NCBI RefSeq assembly: GCF_000208865.1
Contig: NC_018397.1
Coordinates: forward strand, 3,997,748 to 4,061,747
Length of the DNA stretch: 64,000 nucleotides
Source: Neospora caninum Liverpool
Taxonomy: Eukaryota > Apicomplexa > Conoidasida > Eucoccidiorida > Sarcocystidae
Direction: 5' to 3'
Positions 1 through 10,000 of this stretch are shown here, one piece after another. The position numbers were made by a program, and so were the translations under genes. Within the stretch, counting starts at the first letter, position 1. Every line of letters starts with the position of its first letter. The notes under the pieces are model-generated. The model was not told the DNA's origin. It ran no database searches and saw nothing but the letters and a program-made list of their open reading frames with translations.

Positions 1-2733
1 CATCAGCAAATGGGGAACCACGGAGACCCGCCCATCAACATGCGGCCAGAGGCCACCACTGCACCAGTTGCGAGGGCCGTCTGGCTGCACACTGTCGGCA
101 TTTTATCTGGACAGGAGGCAAGCAAAGACGGGGAAACCCGCGACTCCTGTCGTCACTCGAAAAACGATTGCGGGGTTCCTCTCTGCTCTACAGAGAACGC
201 ACTGCAGATATGCACATTTCGTCTTCAGGCGGGAAGAGGCAGGCGGGGGGTGTCTGGTGCAATAAAATCGCTGCTCTGAGGCGGAGGCCTTCCGTCGACA
301 CATTCTCCGTACACGGATTAAGTATGTCCATCTGTGCATCAAGTTGATACTCAGTTTTACATTTTAGACGCTAACTTCCCGGCGAAACACCCCTTTTCTT
401 AGATTCTGTCAGGACGGCCAAATGATGGTGTCGCACTATCGCCTAGGACCTGGTGCGTTTTGCCAAGTCTGGAACCTCTCAAAATCCCAGAAAGTGCGTT
501 TCCTGTACTGACTCTTAACACCCCTCGCTACCCAGAGTCGTGCCTGCTCAAGGGGGTGTCTGTACACGCGAAACGACGGTTTACACTCAGTCACCACTGT
601 TCGGTTTTCCTTGTATTCCACTTCACACAGAAATCTGACGCGGATCCTCGTGTTTCTCTTGTGGAATTTGACCCGTTGTGTGTCCCGGTCCCACGAATAA
701 ACACGACGGGGAATCCCCATGAATGAAAGGAGCGCTTGTTTGCGTCCATGTCCGTTTTTTACTCCGGCTGTGCGCACATATACGACCCGCGACGTGGGAA
801 AACACAAAGGGAAAGGGGGTGCGTGAAGAGAAACGCGTTTGCGTCACGGAAAAGGAACAGCGTCCTCTCGATATTTCCCCTGTGCTGCACAGCTCTATCG
901 AAAGTCGCGTTGTCGCTTCCTACCACCACGCCGGCGTACTTACTGTCTCAAAAGAGCCGCCATCTCAGACGCGTAGCGCGTGAACGACACTCCACTGGAT
1001 CGCCACATCATCTTGGAGAACGAGAAAAGGTGACAGAAGAGAGACAGAAAGGAGAAATGTGGAGAGCGCACCACACGAGACACTCGAGGTCTGCGATGTT
1101 TCACGGTGATAATTCTGCTTCGCGCACTAGACCCGGCCCTGCATGTACCCCAGACACGGGAGACAAGAAGATGATCGGTTTCCTTTCGAATCAAATCCCG
1201 AGGAATTCCTCTGGACGCGCAAAAAGAACAAAGGAGAATCGCTCTCAACAGCTGAGGACTGCGGTAGTTTCGAAACGAACAACCAAGGCTGTGCAAAGAG
1301 CAGACGATGGAAGCGGATGCCTGTCCCCGTCGTGGGTCCGCCTTGACCGAGAAAAAATAGAGAAACTCGAATACGCAGTCGTCAGAGGAAATCTCGATTT
1401 TCACGGCCAAAGCAACAGTCCATCAAACCCGAGGAGAGGGTACACTCGCAGAGACAGAGCGGCGCGCGAAGTCGCGGCAGTTTTTACATGTGTACGGGCA
1501 CTGTACTTCTCTCCACCGGCTTACACATGTATACGGGAAAAACACAAACACATGCATACGTGTGTTGCGAAAGAAAGAAAACCGTTTCTTCCGGGTTTGA
1601 GCCTCTAAGAACACCTATTCCCTGCGTGACAACGTATCGCGGTGTCTCTGTTGTCTCTTCTGCTTCCTCCGTTTATACTTACGCCTCTGTAAAAGAGCCA
1701 CGTTTCGTGTTTTTTCTGGTCCGTGGCGGCGACGGTGGCGCATGCATGCGCATTAAAGACGAAAATCCCAGTCAGCTCGGGTCTAATTTGCCGTTCAGGA
1801 ACGCGAAGTCCGGTGAGAGCCACGTCCATGACGTCTTTTATCAAAAACGACAGCATCTAAAGACTTACCCTGGTTCTCGCGTCTTCGTAAACTGCAACCT
1901 ATCACCAGGAATCCACTTTTGCGGTTCGCTTTTCGCAGATTCTAACTCCAACAGAGGATCGGAAATACAAATAGTCCATGCGGACATCGGAACTACGTCG
2001 ACGGGATCATCAGGTGGCGAAGCGTATAGTCTCTCATTTTTTCCCATCGTCTTTTCGTGTCAGAAGACCAGACGCGAGAGGCTGGGTCTAAGGGACCAAA
2101 TCGATGTCACTTTCTCTCCAAGGCCGTCCAGAAGGCAAAACCTCGCTTCTGTGTCTACTCGCTGGCTCTTCAACGTACCTGTCCACTTGTTCTCGTATCG
2201 CGTTTGTCTTTTGCCGACTTCTATATAGTCTCCTTTCTCTTCGTTCCTGCATCAGGGGGCTGTCCCTTCCCTTTCGCTTCGTCTCTGGAGGGTATCCTTT
2301 CGTCTTTTTCGCGGCATTCCTATCCTCGTCGTCTCCGGGCTGTCGCCTCAGGCTTCTCTCGCGTTTCCCGCCGCTCTCTACTCTCCGTTTCTTCCATACA
2401 GACGCCCCCTCTGCCGTGTCCAGAGATCCCCGTTTTTTGCGTCTTTTTCTCCGCGTGCGTGCTCTCTCGTCTTCATTTCGTGCCCAGCACAGACAACACA
2501 GAAACTGCACAGCACGCGGAAAGGTGAACGGCAGCCTTTTCTGAAAAAACAGTGCCTTTTCTCGCTCGCATATCGCGTCTTTCTCGCTGCGCAAAGAGCG
2601 GCACACAGGGACTGAAGAGGAAGGACAAGGACAGGACGGGTTCTCGCAGAAAAAGAGGACGCGGCCCGAGCAACGCGCGGGGCTTTTTGCACCCTGGACA
2701 CTTTTAGGAATTCTGTTTCACAACTGAGCAAAG
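1..2733. other. Upstream region of the SF3B5 gene, no gene recognised
   Basis: No open frame in this stretch has a recognisable domain. The longest, about 290 codons at 736-1608 (+), opens with TTG rather than ATG and is of low complexity. From about 2100 to 2550 the plus strand is rich in TCT/CTC pyrimidine runs, as is usual for 5' flanks of genes in this window. One CGTCTCT heptamer (the complement of AGAGACG) lies at 2280-2286. GCATGCATGC-like hexamers are seen near 1741. The stretch probably holds the promoter and 5' UTR of the SF3B5 gene that starts at 2734; the transcript start cannot be placed. Confidence 0.5.
2280..2286 (-). promoter_or_regulatory. WGAGACG heptamer upstream of SF3B5
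   Basis: CGTCTCT on the plus strand (AGAGACG on the minus) about 450 bases before the SF3B5 start codon. The A/TGAGACG heptamer is a described Toxoplasma promoter element that works in either orientation. A single copy of a 7-mer occurs by chance every few kilobases, so this is weak evidence. Confidence 0.25.
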
Positions 2734-3861
2734 ATGGCAGCGTATGACCGATTCAGCATCCAAGCGCAACTTCAGCATCTCCAGAGTAAATACCAAGGCA
2801 CCGGCAACGCGCAAACAACGAAACTGTAGGTCGATTTGTGTCTCCTCCGTGTGTTCGTGTCGCTGCGCACAAGATGTCGCGTTTTCTCTCGCGCATTCAG
2901 GGCCAGATCCCCCCGTGTCGTCCGGCCTTTTGCATGCCCGCCTTTCTTGAACCTAGGCGACATGGCCTCGCCCCCTCTCAGGCGCGGTCTCCACGCCTCG
3001 GGGTGTCGGAGCGAACGTGCATGTTTTTCATCCAACTCGTGTGTCGAGGCAAACCCTCTTTTGCTCGTCTGTTTCGCCCCTCGAGACTCTGCTCTGCGTC
3101 GGCCTGTCTCTTCTTCAGGGAGTGGGCAACGAGCATCCAGAGAGACACCCTCGCCTCGCATGTGGGGCACTACTCGCGACTGGCTTACTTCGCAGTCGTG
3201 GAGAACGAAAACGTGAAGCGTCTGCGCTACCGATTTCTGAACGTAAGTCCGGGCTTCCGGCGGAATGAAGGCGACAGCCTGCCTGTGTGTGCTCCTCACA
3301 GCGACATCATATAGGGCAGGAGGGAACGCCTGTGCACACACACACACATACACATACGTTCTTTCCATGCCCCTCCCTACAGCGCCATGCTTGTCGCGAT
3401 TCAGTGACACGAACGGCGCCTGTTCAGCTCTGCTGGGGAGCGAGAGACTTTGAAAGAGTTGCCTCAGGTAGCAGGACTCTGCGTTTTTTTGGCTGGCATG
3501 CTGGAGACGAAAGAAGCGTCTGGGTGCCCGAGAGTGGAAAGGCGCACCCGCGGGACGCGTCCGTGCTCTCGAGTCTTGTGCGGCAAAAACGGTGGGTGCG
3601 GGGAAGACAAGGCGAGAGAGGCCAATCGCAGCTGTGGGCTCTTTCCCCTCTGGTCTGCTTTCTCTGTGGAGGGAAGGCCCCGGCGGCAGGACAAGGAATT
3701 CCGTGTTTTGTGATCCTTTTTTGCGCTCCTGTGGGTTCTCTCAGCAACTAGCACGGCCCGTTGCCTTCCCCGCAGAGGAGGCAGATAACAAGGAGGACGA
3801 CGACGCGGAGAAGAAGGGGCCGGAGGGAGGAGAAGAGCCTTCCGGGAAAAGTGAAGAGTAG
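2734..3861 (+). CDS. SF3B5: Splicing factor 3B subunit 5 (SF3b10), three exons
   Basis: This small subunit of the SF3b complex in U2 snRNP helps hold the branch-site region of pre-mRNA in the nucleus. Exons are 2734-2825, 3119-3242 and 3745-3861, giving 110 aa; human SF3B5 is 86 aa. The frame joins at AAA CT|G and AAC|CAA, with GT-AG introns of 293 and 502 bases. The N-terminus DRFSIQAQLQHLQSKYQGTG matches the family signature closely. It is followed by LEWATSIQRD, HVGHYSRLAYFAVVENE and RLRYRF, all at family positions. The usual C-terminal Met-Glu-Lys-Met...Pro-Cys-Gly-Pro-Pro segment is not seen. Exon 3 instead gives QLARPVAFP and an acidic tail (EEADNKEDDDAEKK) to the stop. Exons 1 and 2 are nearly certain. 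Exon 3 rests on phase, a pyrimidine-rich acceptor (ctctcag) and partial alignment. The gene converges with the USP gene on the other strand. Confidence 0.88.
3334..3352. repeat. Short (CA)n tract in SF3B5 intron 2
   Basis: A run of about nine CA units followed by TACACATACG, inside intron 2 of the SF3B5 gene. It is a simple microsatellite with no sign of function. Confidence 0.7.
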
Positions 3862-6800
3862 ATGCGGCGAACGATGTGTATGGTGTGCGTGTGTGAAAAG
3901 CTGGGTTTCTTCGCACACGTGCATGCGTGGCCGCAAATGCAACGGGGAACTCTTCGCAACCCCTCCTGCGTCGACCCTGAGGCGCCGTCGCCCCAGCGGA
4001 ACTTCTCCCGACACTGTCTCGGCCGGCTGCGAAAGGCGGGACTGCTTTCCGGTGGAGCAGAAGGGGAGATGTGGAAAGGCACTGTCTGAGGTGTGGGTTT
4101 TGCGGTTCTCAGTTGACGGCTCTAGCGTACTGAATTGCATGTGGGGAGCTCTTGCCTGGCCCTGAAGCAAATAGGAAAATAAGTACCTCTGCTCTTACAG
4201 GGAAGATGGGGCCTTCCCCAGGTCATCAGACTCGTTTTAGCGGTGGCGGGAGAAGACAGCGCATGTCCGTTTTGAGCAGTCTATTCGGAACAGGGTGCGG
4301 GGCGCTTTGGGGGCTGTGGAACACGCACACAGGGACGACGTCGCTCTTCGGTACAGATCTTTTGACTCCTGCCTGATCAGCCTCTTCTCGAAAGCAAACC
4401 TGGTAAACACGATGGCTAACCCCTCTTCTCGGGGGCTGTTCCACCGACCAGAGCACACTGATGGCTGCTCTTTTTTGCAGAGTGGCAAACCTCTCCAGAG
4501 TGACGGACTGGACCGAGCACCCGCCTTTTTGGATACGTGCTGTGTGTTGAACAGTCGCGCAGTCGCATGCATTGCAAAAATCACTTCTTCAGACTGGACT
4601 TTTGCGAAACCGTTTTCAGTCAGCAACGCACGGGGTCAGCCCTACACTTGATTAAAACGCTCCTGTGTAAACTGTCCATACATGCACACAGACAGACGAT
4701 TGTACATTGAAGGACGACAAAACTCAGGAGGCAGAGCAAATTCTCAAGAGAAATGAACGTTCTGTAGCGTGAGTAGAGGATTGCCCCGGTCGGCTCCACA
4801 GGGCGAAACAAACGGATAACGCGTGGCCTTCGGGCAACACCTGTCGAAGGAGGTCCGAAGTTTTTTGGACAAACCTCAGCCCTGTTAGAGGAAGTGCAGG
4901 CGTGCGCCTCGGCTTTTGTTTCCGCCGAGGTGGTTCTGCACAAGTGGAGATGCAAAATAGAACCACTGCAGCTCAGCCCATAGCACCGTCACTTCCTGCT
5001 ACATGGAACAGAAACACTGGAAATCGCTGCGCCATCTGGGCTCGGCGAATTATCTACTGCGGTATAGGCGGTGCGGCGTTGAAGCTTGCCGCGGACGGGG
5101 CCCGTCAGCCGATGAAACAGATGCATGAGCTTTCCATTGGGGGCTGGCCGGTATTGAATCCAGATATCCACCCTTGGACGCGGCAAGATTCTCTCTCCAG
5201 CTGGAGTTTTGTCTCTGCCTCTCTATGGAGCCGCGATCGAGAATATCGAGATCAGGCAATTGAGGCGGCGGTGTGACCCAGCGGAAAGCTAGCAAACCTG
5301 TGCGCTACTGGTACATGCTTCCACAACAGGTGAAAAATCCTTCTTTCCACTCAGTGGCAGCTGCCGAAACGGTGCGCCGGACTCTTGAATTCTCTGCTTG
5401 GGGTCTGTAACGGCGGGACCAAGTGCGTACTCCACACGTAACAGTCAGGATTCTTGTGAGCACACAGGTGCGGCGCATAACTGGCGGAAAAGCCTGATGC
5501 ACAGTTCGCCGTTTCACGTTTCTTGACTTGTATCCCTCCGAAGCAATGAACCGTGTTAGGTGAGCGTCGAGGGGAGTCGGGGCGACACCAAGGGACGGAA
5601 TCCCGAGTCTCTCCGAACATAGTTTTCCTTAGAAGGCACGTTCACGGCCGTTCAAAGCCTGACAGCCCTTCTCACATGGACCGAGCGCAGCGCCTTTCGA
5701 GCGAAACTCGGCCTTTCGCCTGGTGCTTTACGCTGTTCGCTGCTGGACATCTGGAAATTGCGGAATGAGCGCGTGGCGTTCAGACTCCACCGGCACACTT
5801 CATCGCGGCTCCGGAATGCCACAGAACTGTTCATTCCAGACAGAATCTCGAACCCACGAAAACTGCTGGTGCGGCGGCGAGCACCAGAAACAGCCTCTAC
5901 GCATCTCTATGTTGCACAGCCCGCTAGACTTTAGGCCACACAAGTGAACTCGGGGCGTGGCGAAAGAACACCTGAGCACCTTGCGCCCGTGCCTTCTCAT
6001 TCCGAACGCACAGTACTTCCGTGCGTGTCCAAGTTTGAAGATCATTCCCGTGCTGTGCGGTAACGACTTCCGTGCACTCGCACCGCAATCTGTGTCGCGC
6101 AGAGATTGGGAAGAGCGGCCTGGATTGATTTGAAGAAGTTGAAAAAAGTGCGAACCTCAGCTTCAAGTCGGAAAATACAACAGGAACTGACAGATAGTAC
6201 CGCTAATGCAAAAAAGCAGAAAAGCTGCAAGCATGCACCGAAGGTCTCTGGACCGCTCGGCGCATCCACGCTCCGACCTCTTCTACCTTGAGCACCACAC
6301 CACTGGTACATCACATCACCACATAAGCTCGTACACCATTTTGGCGATTGCCACATCTCCCCATACACTCGTTCCTTTTTTGCTCCGGCTTCTGCATGGG
6401 CCTTCTCCTCCGTCTCGCATTGAGGCAAACACTACGCATCCCGCCTGGAGGTTCTCACCCCCCACTTTCTTTTTCCGTTTCTCGTAAAGCGGCCTGCCAG
6501 CCCACCGTATTTCTCACAGCAAGAAGATACAGATGTGCACAGTCGAGGGATGTACATACACACGCATGCACTCACATACGGCCCTCGAAAAAACGCAGTT
6601 GTGGCTTTCAGCGATGCATCAGGACACGAGGTCAGGCGCGTATAAAGGAGGAAGAGCACCACCGCTCTCGACACTCTGTCCAGAGATCAAGAACCCTCCT
6701 CTGTTCAACGTTTATGCCATGTGTGCTGACTCGACTGTGGTGGCGTTCTCTGTGTCCAAAGCGCCTCGCAGTTCCGTTTCTCCGACACAAACAACCCCTT

Positions 6801-7083
6801 CTCGCTTCCGTTGCGCGTTTGCTCGTGAGTCTTGTTTCACACGCTCTCCGTTGAGGAGTTGACCTTCCTCTCCCTATCAACGCAGACTCCGCGCACGCAA
6901 AACGGAAAACAGGATGCCTTTCCGGGCATGCTACTCGCGAAACCTCTACCCTATCGAGTCACGCTTCAAACGTAGGCCACTCCGCACAGTCAGCGAATGC
7001 TCTTTCGTCTTTGTGTCCGCTCCTTCCCTCGCCACACCGTCTCTGAGCTGCTTTTCCCCGTGTGGTCTTCTCTCGTTCCCGAT
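3862..7083. other. Intergenic region between convergent SF3B5 and USP genes
   Basis: This interval should hold the two 3' UTRs. A plus-strand frame at 4902-5276 opens with a non-ATG codon and has no recognisable domain. A candidate exon-like block at 4198-4376 was considered and rejected as an extra SF3B5 exon. No RNA gene or repeat array was found. Confidence 0.5.
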
Positions 7084-10000
7084 CTAGGCGTCAGCCGCAA
7101 TTGTCGCCGAGGCAACGGACCGCTGCCGCGTGGCGCGTCGCCCTTGCCGGTTCCCAGACCCCACGTTTTTCCCACTCTCCCCTGTCCACAAGAACGCCCC
7201 ATCGTCCCTCCTGCGTCCTCTTCGGCGCTCAGTTGCGTTCGCTGGCGGCTCCAAAGGCACCGGACGCTCGCCTTCTCCGGAGACAATGCACCGTCCTCGG
7301 CACTCTCCTGCGTCTTCCCCGTGCTCTCCTGCTCTTCTCGGACCACGCGCGACAGAGCTGTGGCTCTCGCTCGATCGCCCTCGGCGAGACCGCGGCCTCC
7401 GCCCCGCACACACGCCCCGTGCCGATTTCTCGTGCCCACCTTCTCCGGCGGTGTCCCTCGTCGACGTCTTCTTTTTCTGGCGTGGCGCCTGCGGGCGTTC
7501 ACTGGCCACACCAGTTTCTCCGGGTTCTCTGGTCTCCGGACGGCACGCCTCGTTCCGCCCCTCCGCCCTTCTGCAAGAGCCCGACGTCCGACACGGCTCC
7601 CCCGCTCGCAGCAGCCTTCGAGTTCTTGACTGTACAGACACCAGGGGAACGTTCTTCTCCGCCCCCGACAGGGCCCCGCACCGAGGACCGGAGCGGCCTC
7701 TCGCGGCGGGAGTTGGTCCGTCGGTCTCGGCACCGGTCCGGGGAAAGGCCGGAGAACTGACAACCTGCGCGCGGCAAGCAACACGCCTGTCTCCGCCGAA
7801 TCGCGAACAGCACACGTTCTCATCACACCGTTCATACACCAAAATGTACGCCTGGCTGAGCCGCACATGGTCCCACGTGGTCTGTGTGACTTCCGCGTCG
7901 TTCACCTCCCACCACGTCCCTTCTTCTGGCGTCTCTTCGCGGGGGCTGTTTTCCAAGACCGCCGCGCTGTCATCCCACACGCCTCGCCGCGCCTCTCCCT
8001 GCGGCGCCGCAGAAAACGAAACTGCGCCAGCCTGGGACAGCGAAGTGAGCGAAGCGGGGCTGCCTTCCAGGTGTTCACCGTTCTCTCGAGTCTCCACTAC
8101 GAGGTCGCACGGCGCCCCGCGACGGTAGCACACGTAGTGACCGCCGACCCCGCTGCGTCCTTGGTGCTCGATCACCGCACGAAGTGTATAGACACCTGCC
8201 TCGTGTTGTAGCGTGTGCCGGATGCTGTCTGGGGCCGCAGCTGTCCCCGCGAGAGTCGAGAGAGTCGCAGCTCCGGTCCCTGGCCTTTCGTCGCGAGAGA
8301 CGGAGTTCGCGACACGCCTGTGCACAGCCTTTCCCTCTCCTCTCGTTCCTGCAGTTTTGCTTCCCGCGCGGTTCTGCGCCCGCTGACTCGAAAGTTTCCG
8401 CCGTTTGCGGCGCCCTGACACATCTGTGCCGCCATCGGACTCGAGTGAACCCGAAGAGTCAGAACCTCCGGGTCGCCCAGTCGCGTCCATGAGTCGCCCC
8501 CACGCCGCCTCGAACGCGGGAGACGCCACGCAGTGTGGGGCAATAACGCTCTCCAAACGCTGCGGAAACTCGACATGCGCCTTGATCTTGAAGCCACCGC
8601 CCGCGGCTGCGGCAGCCGCCTTCACAGCGCCGCTGCCGAAGGTGCCTGGAGGGGTGATGCTGCTGCGCGGGAGTTGGAAGAGCAGGATCTCTGGGAGACG
8701 CTCGAGAAACGTGCGCATGTGAACTTGATTGCACCGATGACACACGAGCCGTTGATAACAGGAAAAGGCATCGCGCGAGTCTCTCCAGACCTGGCTCTCC
8801 TTCCCCGGAGCCGCCTCGCGGTCCCCGTTCTTCGCCGTCTCTTCTGAGTGCGCCGGCGTGGTGTCCCGCGTGGAGGTTCTCGTCCCCGAACGCGAGAGCG
8901 TTCGCCTTTCTGCTCCTTCCACCTCCACAGCTCCTGAGACTCTTCCCTGTCGACTCCCAGCTGCGTGTGTCGCGTTCTCCCCTTCTCCAGCGCTCGGGGC
9001 CGCTTCCGGTGCGCACCCGCGCCTTCGCACTCGCCACTTCCCGCACGCCAAGCACTTGTGTTTGCCTCCTTCAGATCCAGGGTTTGCAGGTCCGGTGCCT
9101 CTCCACGTTTTCTTCTCCGCGTCTCCCGCCTTGACGCGTCGCTGGGTTCTCGACAGCCTGCGTCTGCCTCCGAACGCCCCCGCTGGCCGCGCCCGCCTGG
9201 CCGCCTCCCGTCCTCTCTTCCTCTCTCCGGCCTCGGCCGCAGCGGCTGCTCCGCCTGAGGGCGACGCCCCGCCACAGGACTGCTGGAAGGCGAGAGCCAA
9301 GCACTCTTCCAGCGTGATCGGCTGCAGGGGCGAGATCCGCCGCGAACCTCCCATAGTCTCGGCAGAATCTGCGGACTGGGGAGTCGAGTCGGCGCGGGCA
9401 AGGAGCGGAGACGACGCGTCGAGCCCAGTCGAAGACAGCGAAGACCCGGACAGACCGACTGTGTTTGTCCGTGCGCGACTCGACACCCAGCGACTTCGCT
9501 CTGGGAGGCGCACGGGGAGGACGCCGCAAAAACTCTCCACTGACAGCAGTGAGAGCATGGCGTCTCCTCGCGAAGACAATCCCTCGATTCCGCTCGTCCC
9601 ATCGTCCTGCTCAAGACCGACCGCCTGCACGCCGCTCGTCGCCACCGCGGGCGCGAGGGGGGTGCACACAGGGTGTGTGGCCAGGCTCGACGGAAAGAGC
9701 GAAGGCGTCAGAAAGGCGGAGACTGCGGAAGAAGACTTTGCCTCACCGCTTCCTTTCGAGCGTCCGCTCCTGGCGCTGTTCACACCCTCTGGAGACGACG
9801 CTCGAGACGCTCTGGGAGAGTCTTGCGCCGCCAATGCTGACGGCGCCAGGTTCTCTTTTTGCGACCTTCGAGAGAGGGACGCCGACTTTGCCTCAGTGTG
9901 AGAAGAGACAGGAACAGACAAGGGCGACGAGCGACCGGAAGCCGCATGCACACAGGACTGAGATGGAGAGGCCGCAGGACTAGCGCAGACGTTGCCTCGC

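Noticed and set aside
736..1608. A 290-codon plus-strand frame
   Set aside because: It starts with TTG, is compositionally plain, has no domain, and no splice continuation was seen.
3777..3861. A later acceptor (ccccgcag) for SF3B5 exon 3
   Set aside because: Its phase would need another exon in between. The acceptor 32 bases upstream gives the same acidic tail directly in phase with exon 2.
4198..4376. Possible last exon of SF3B5 reading KMGPSPGHQ
   Set aside because: The KM and Pro hints recall the family end, but the phase from exon 2 does not fit, while the acceptor at 3744 fits phase and gives a clean stop.
5830..5880. GGTTCGAGA-like string on the minus strand, considered as a tRNA T-loop
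   Set aside because: The flanking bases do not form the T-stem or acceptor stem, and no A/B box spacing fits.
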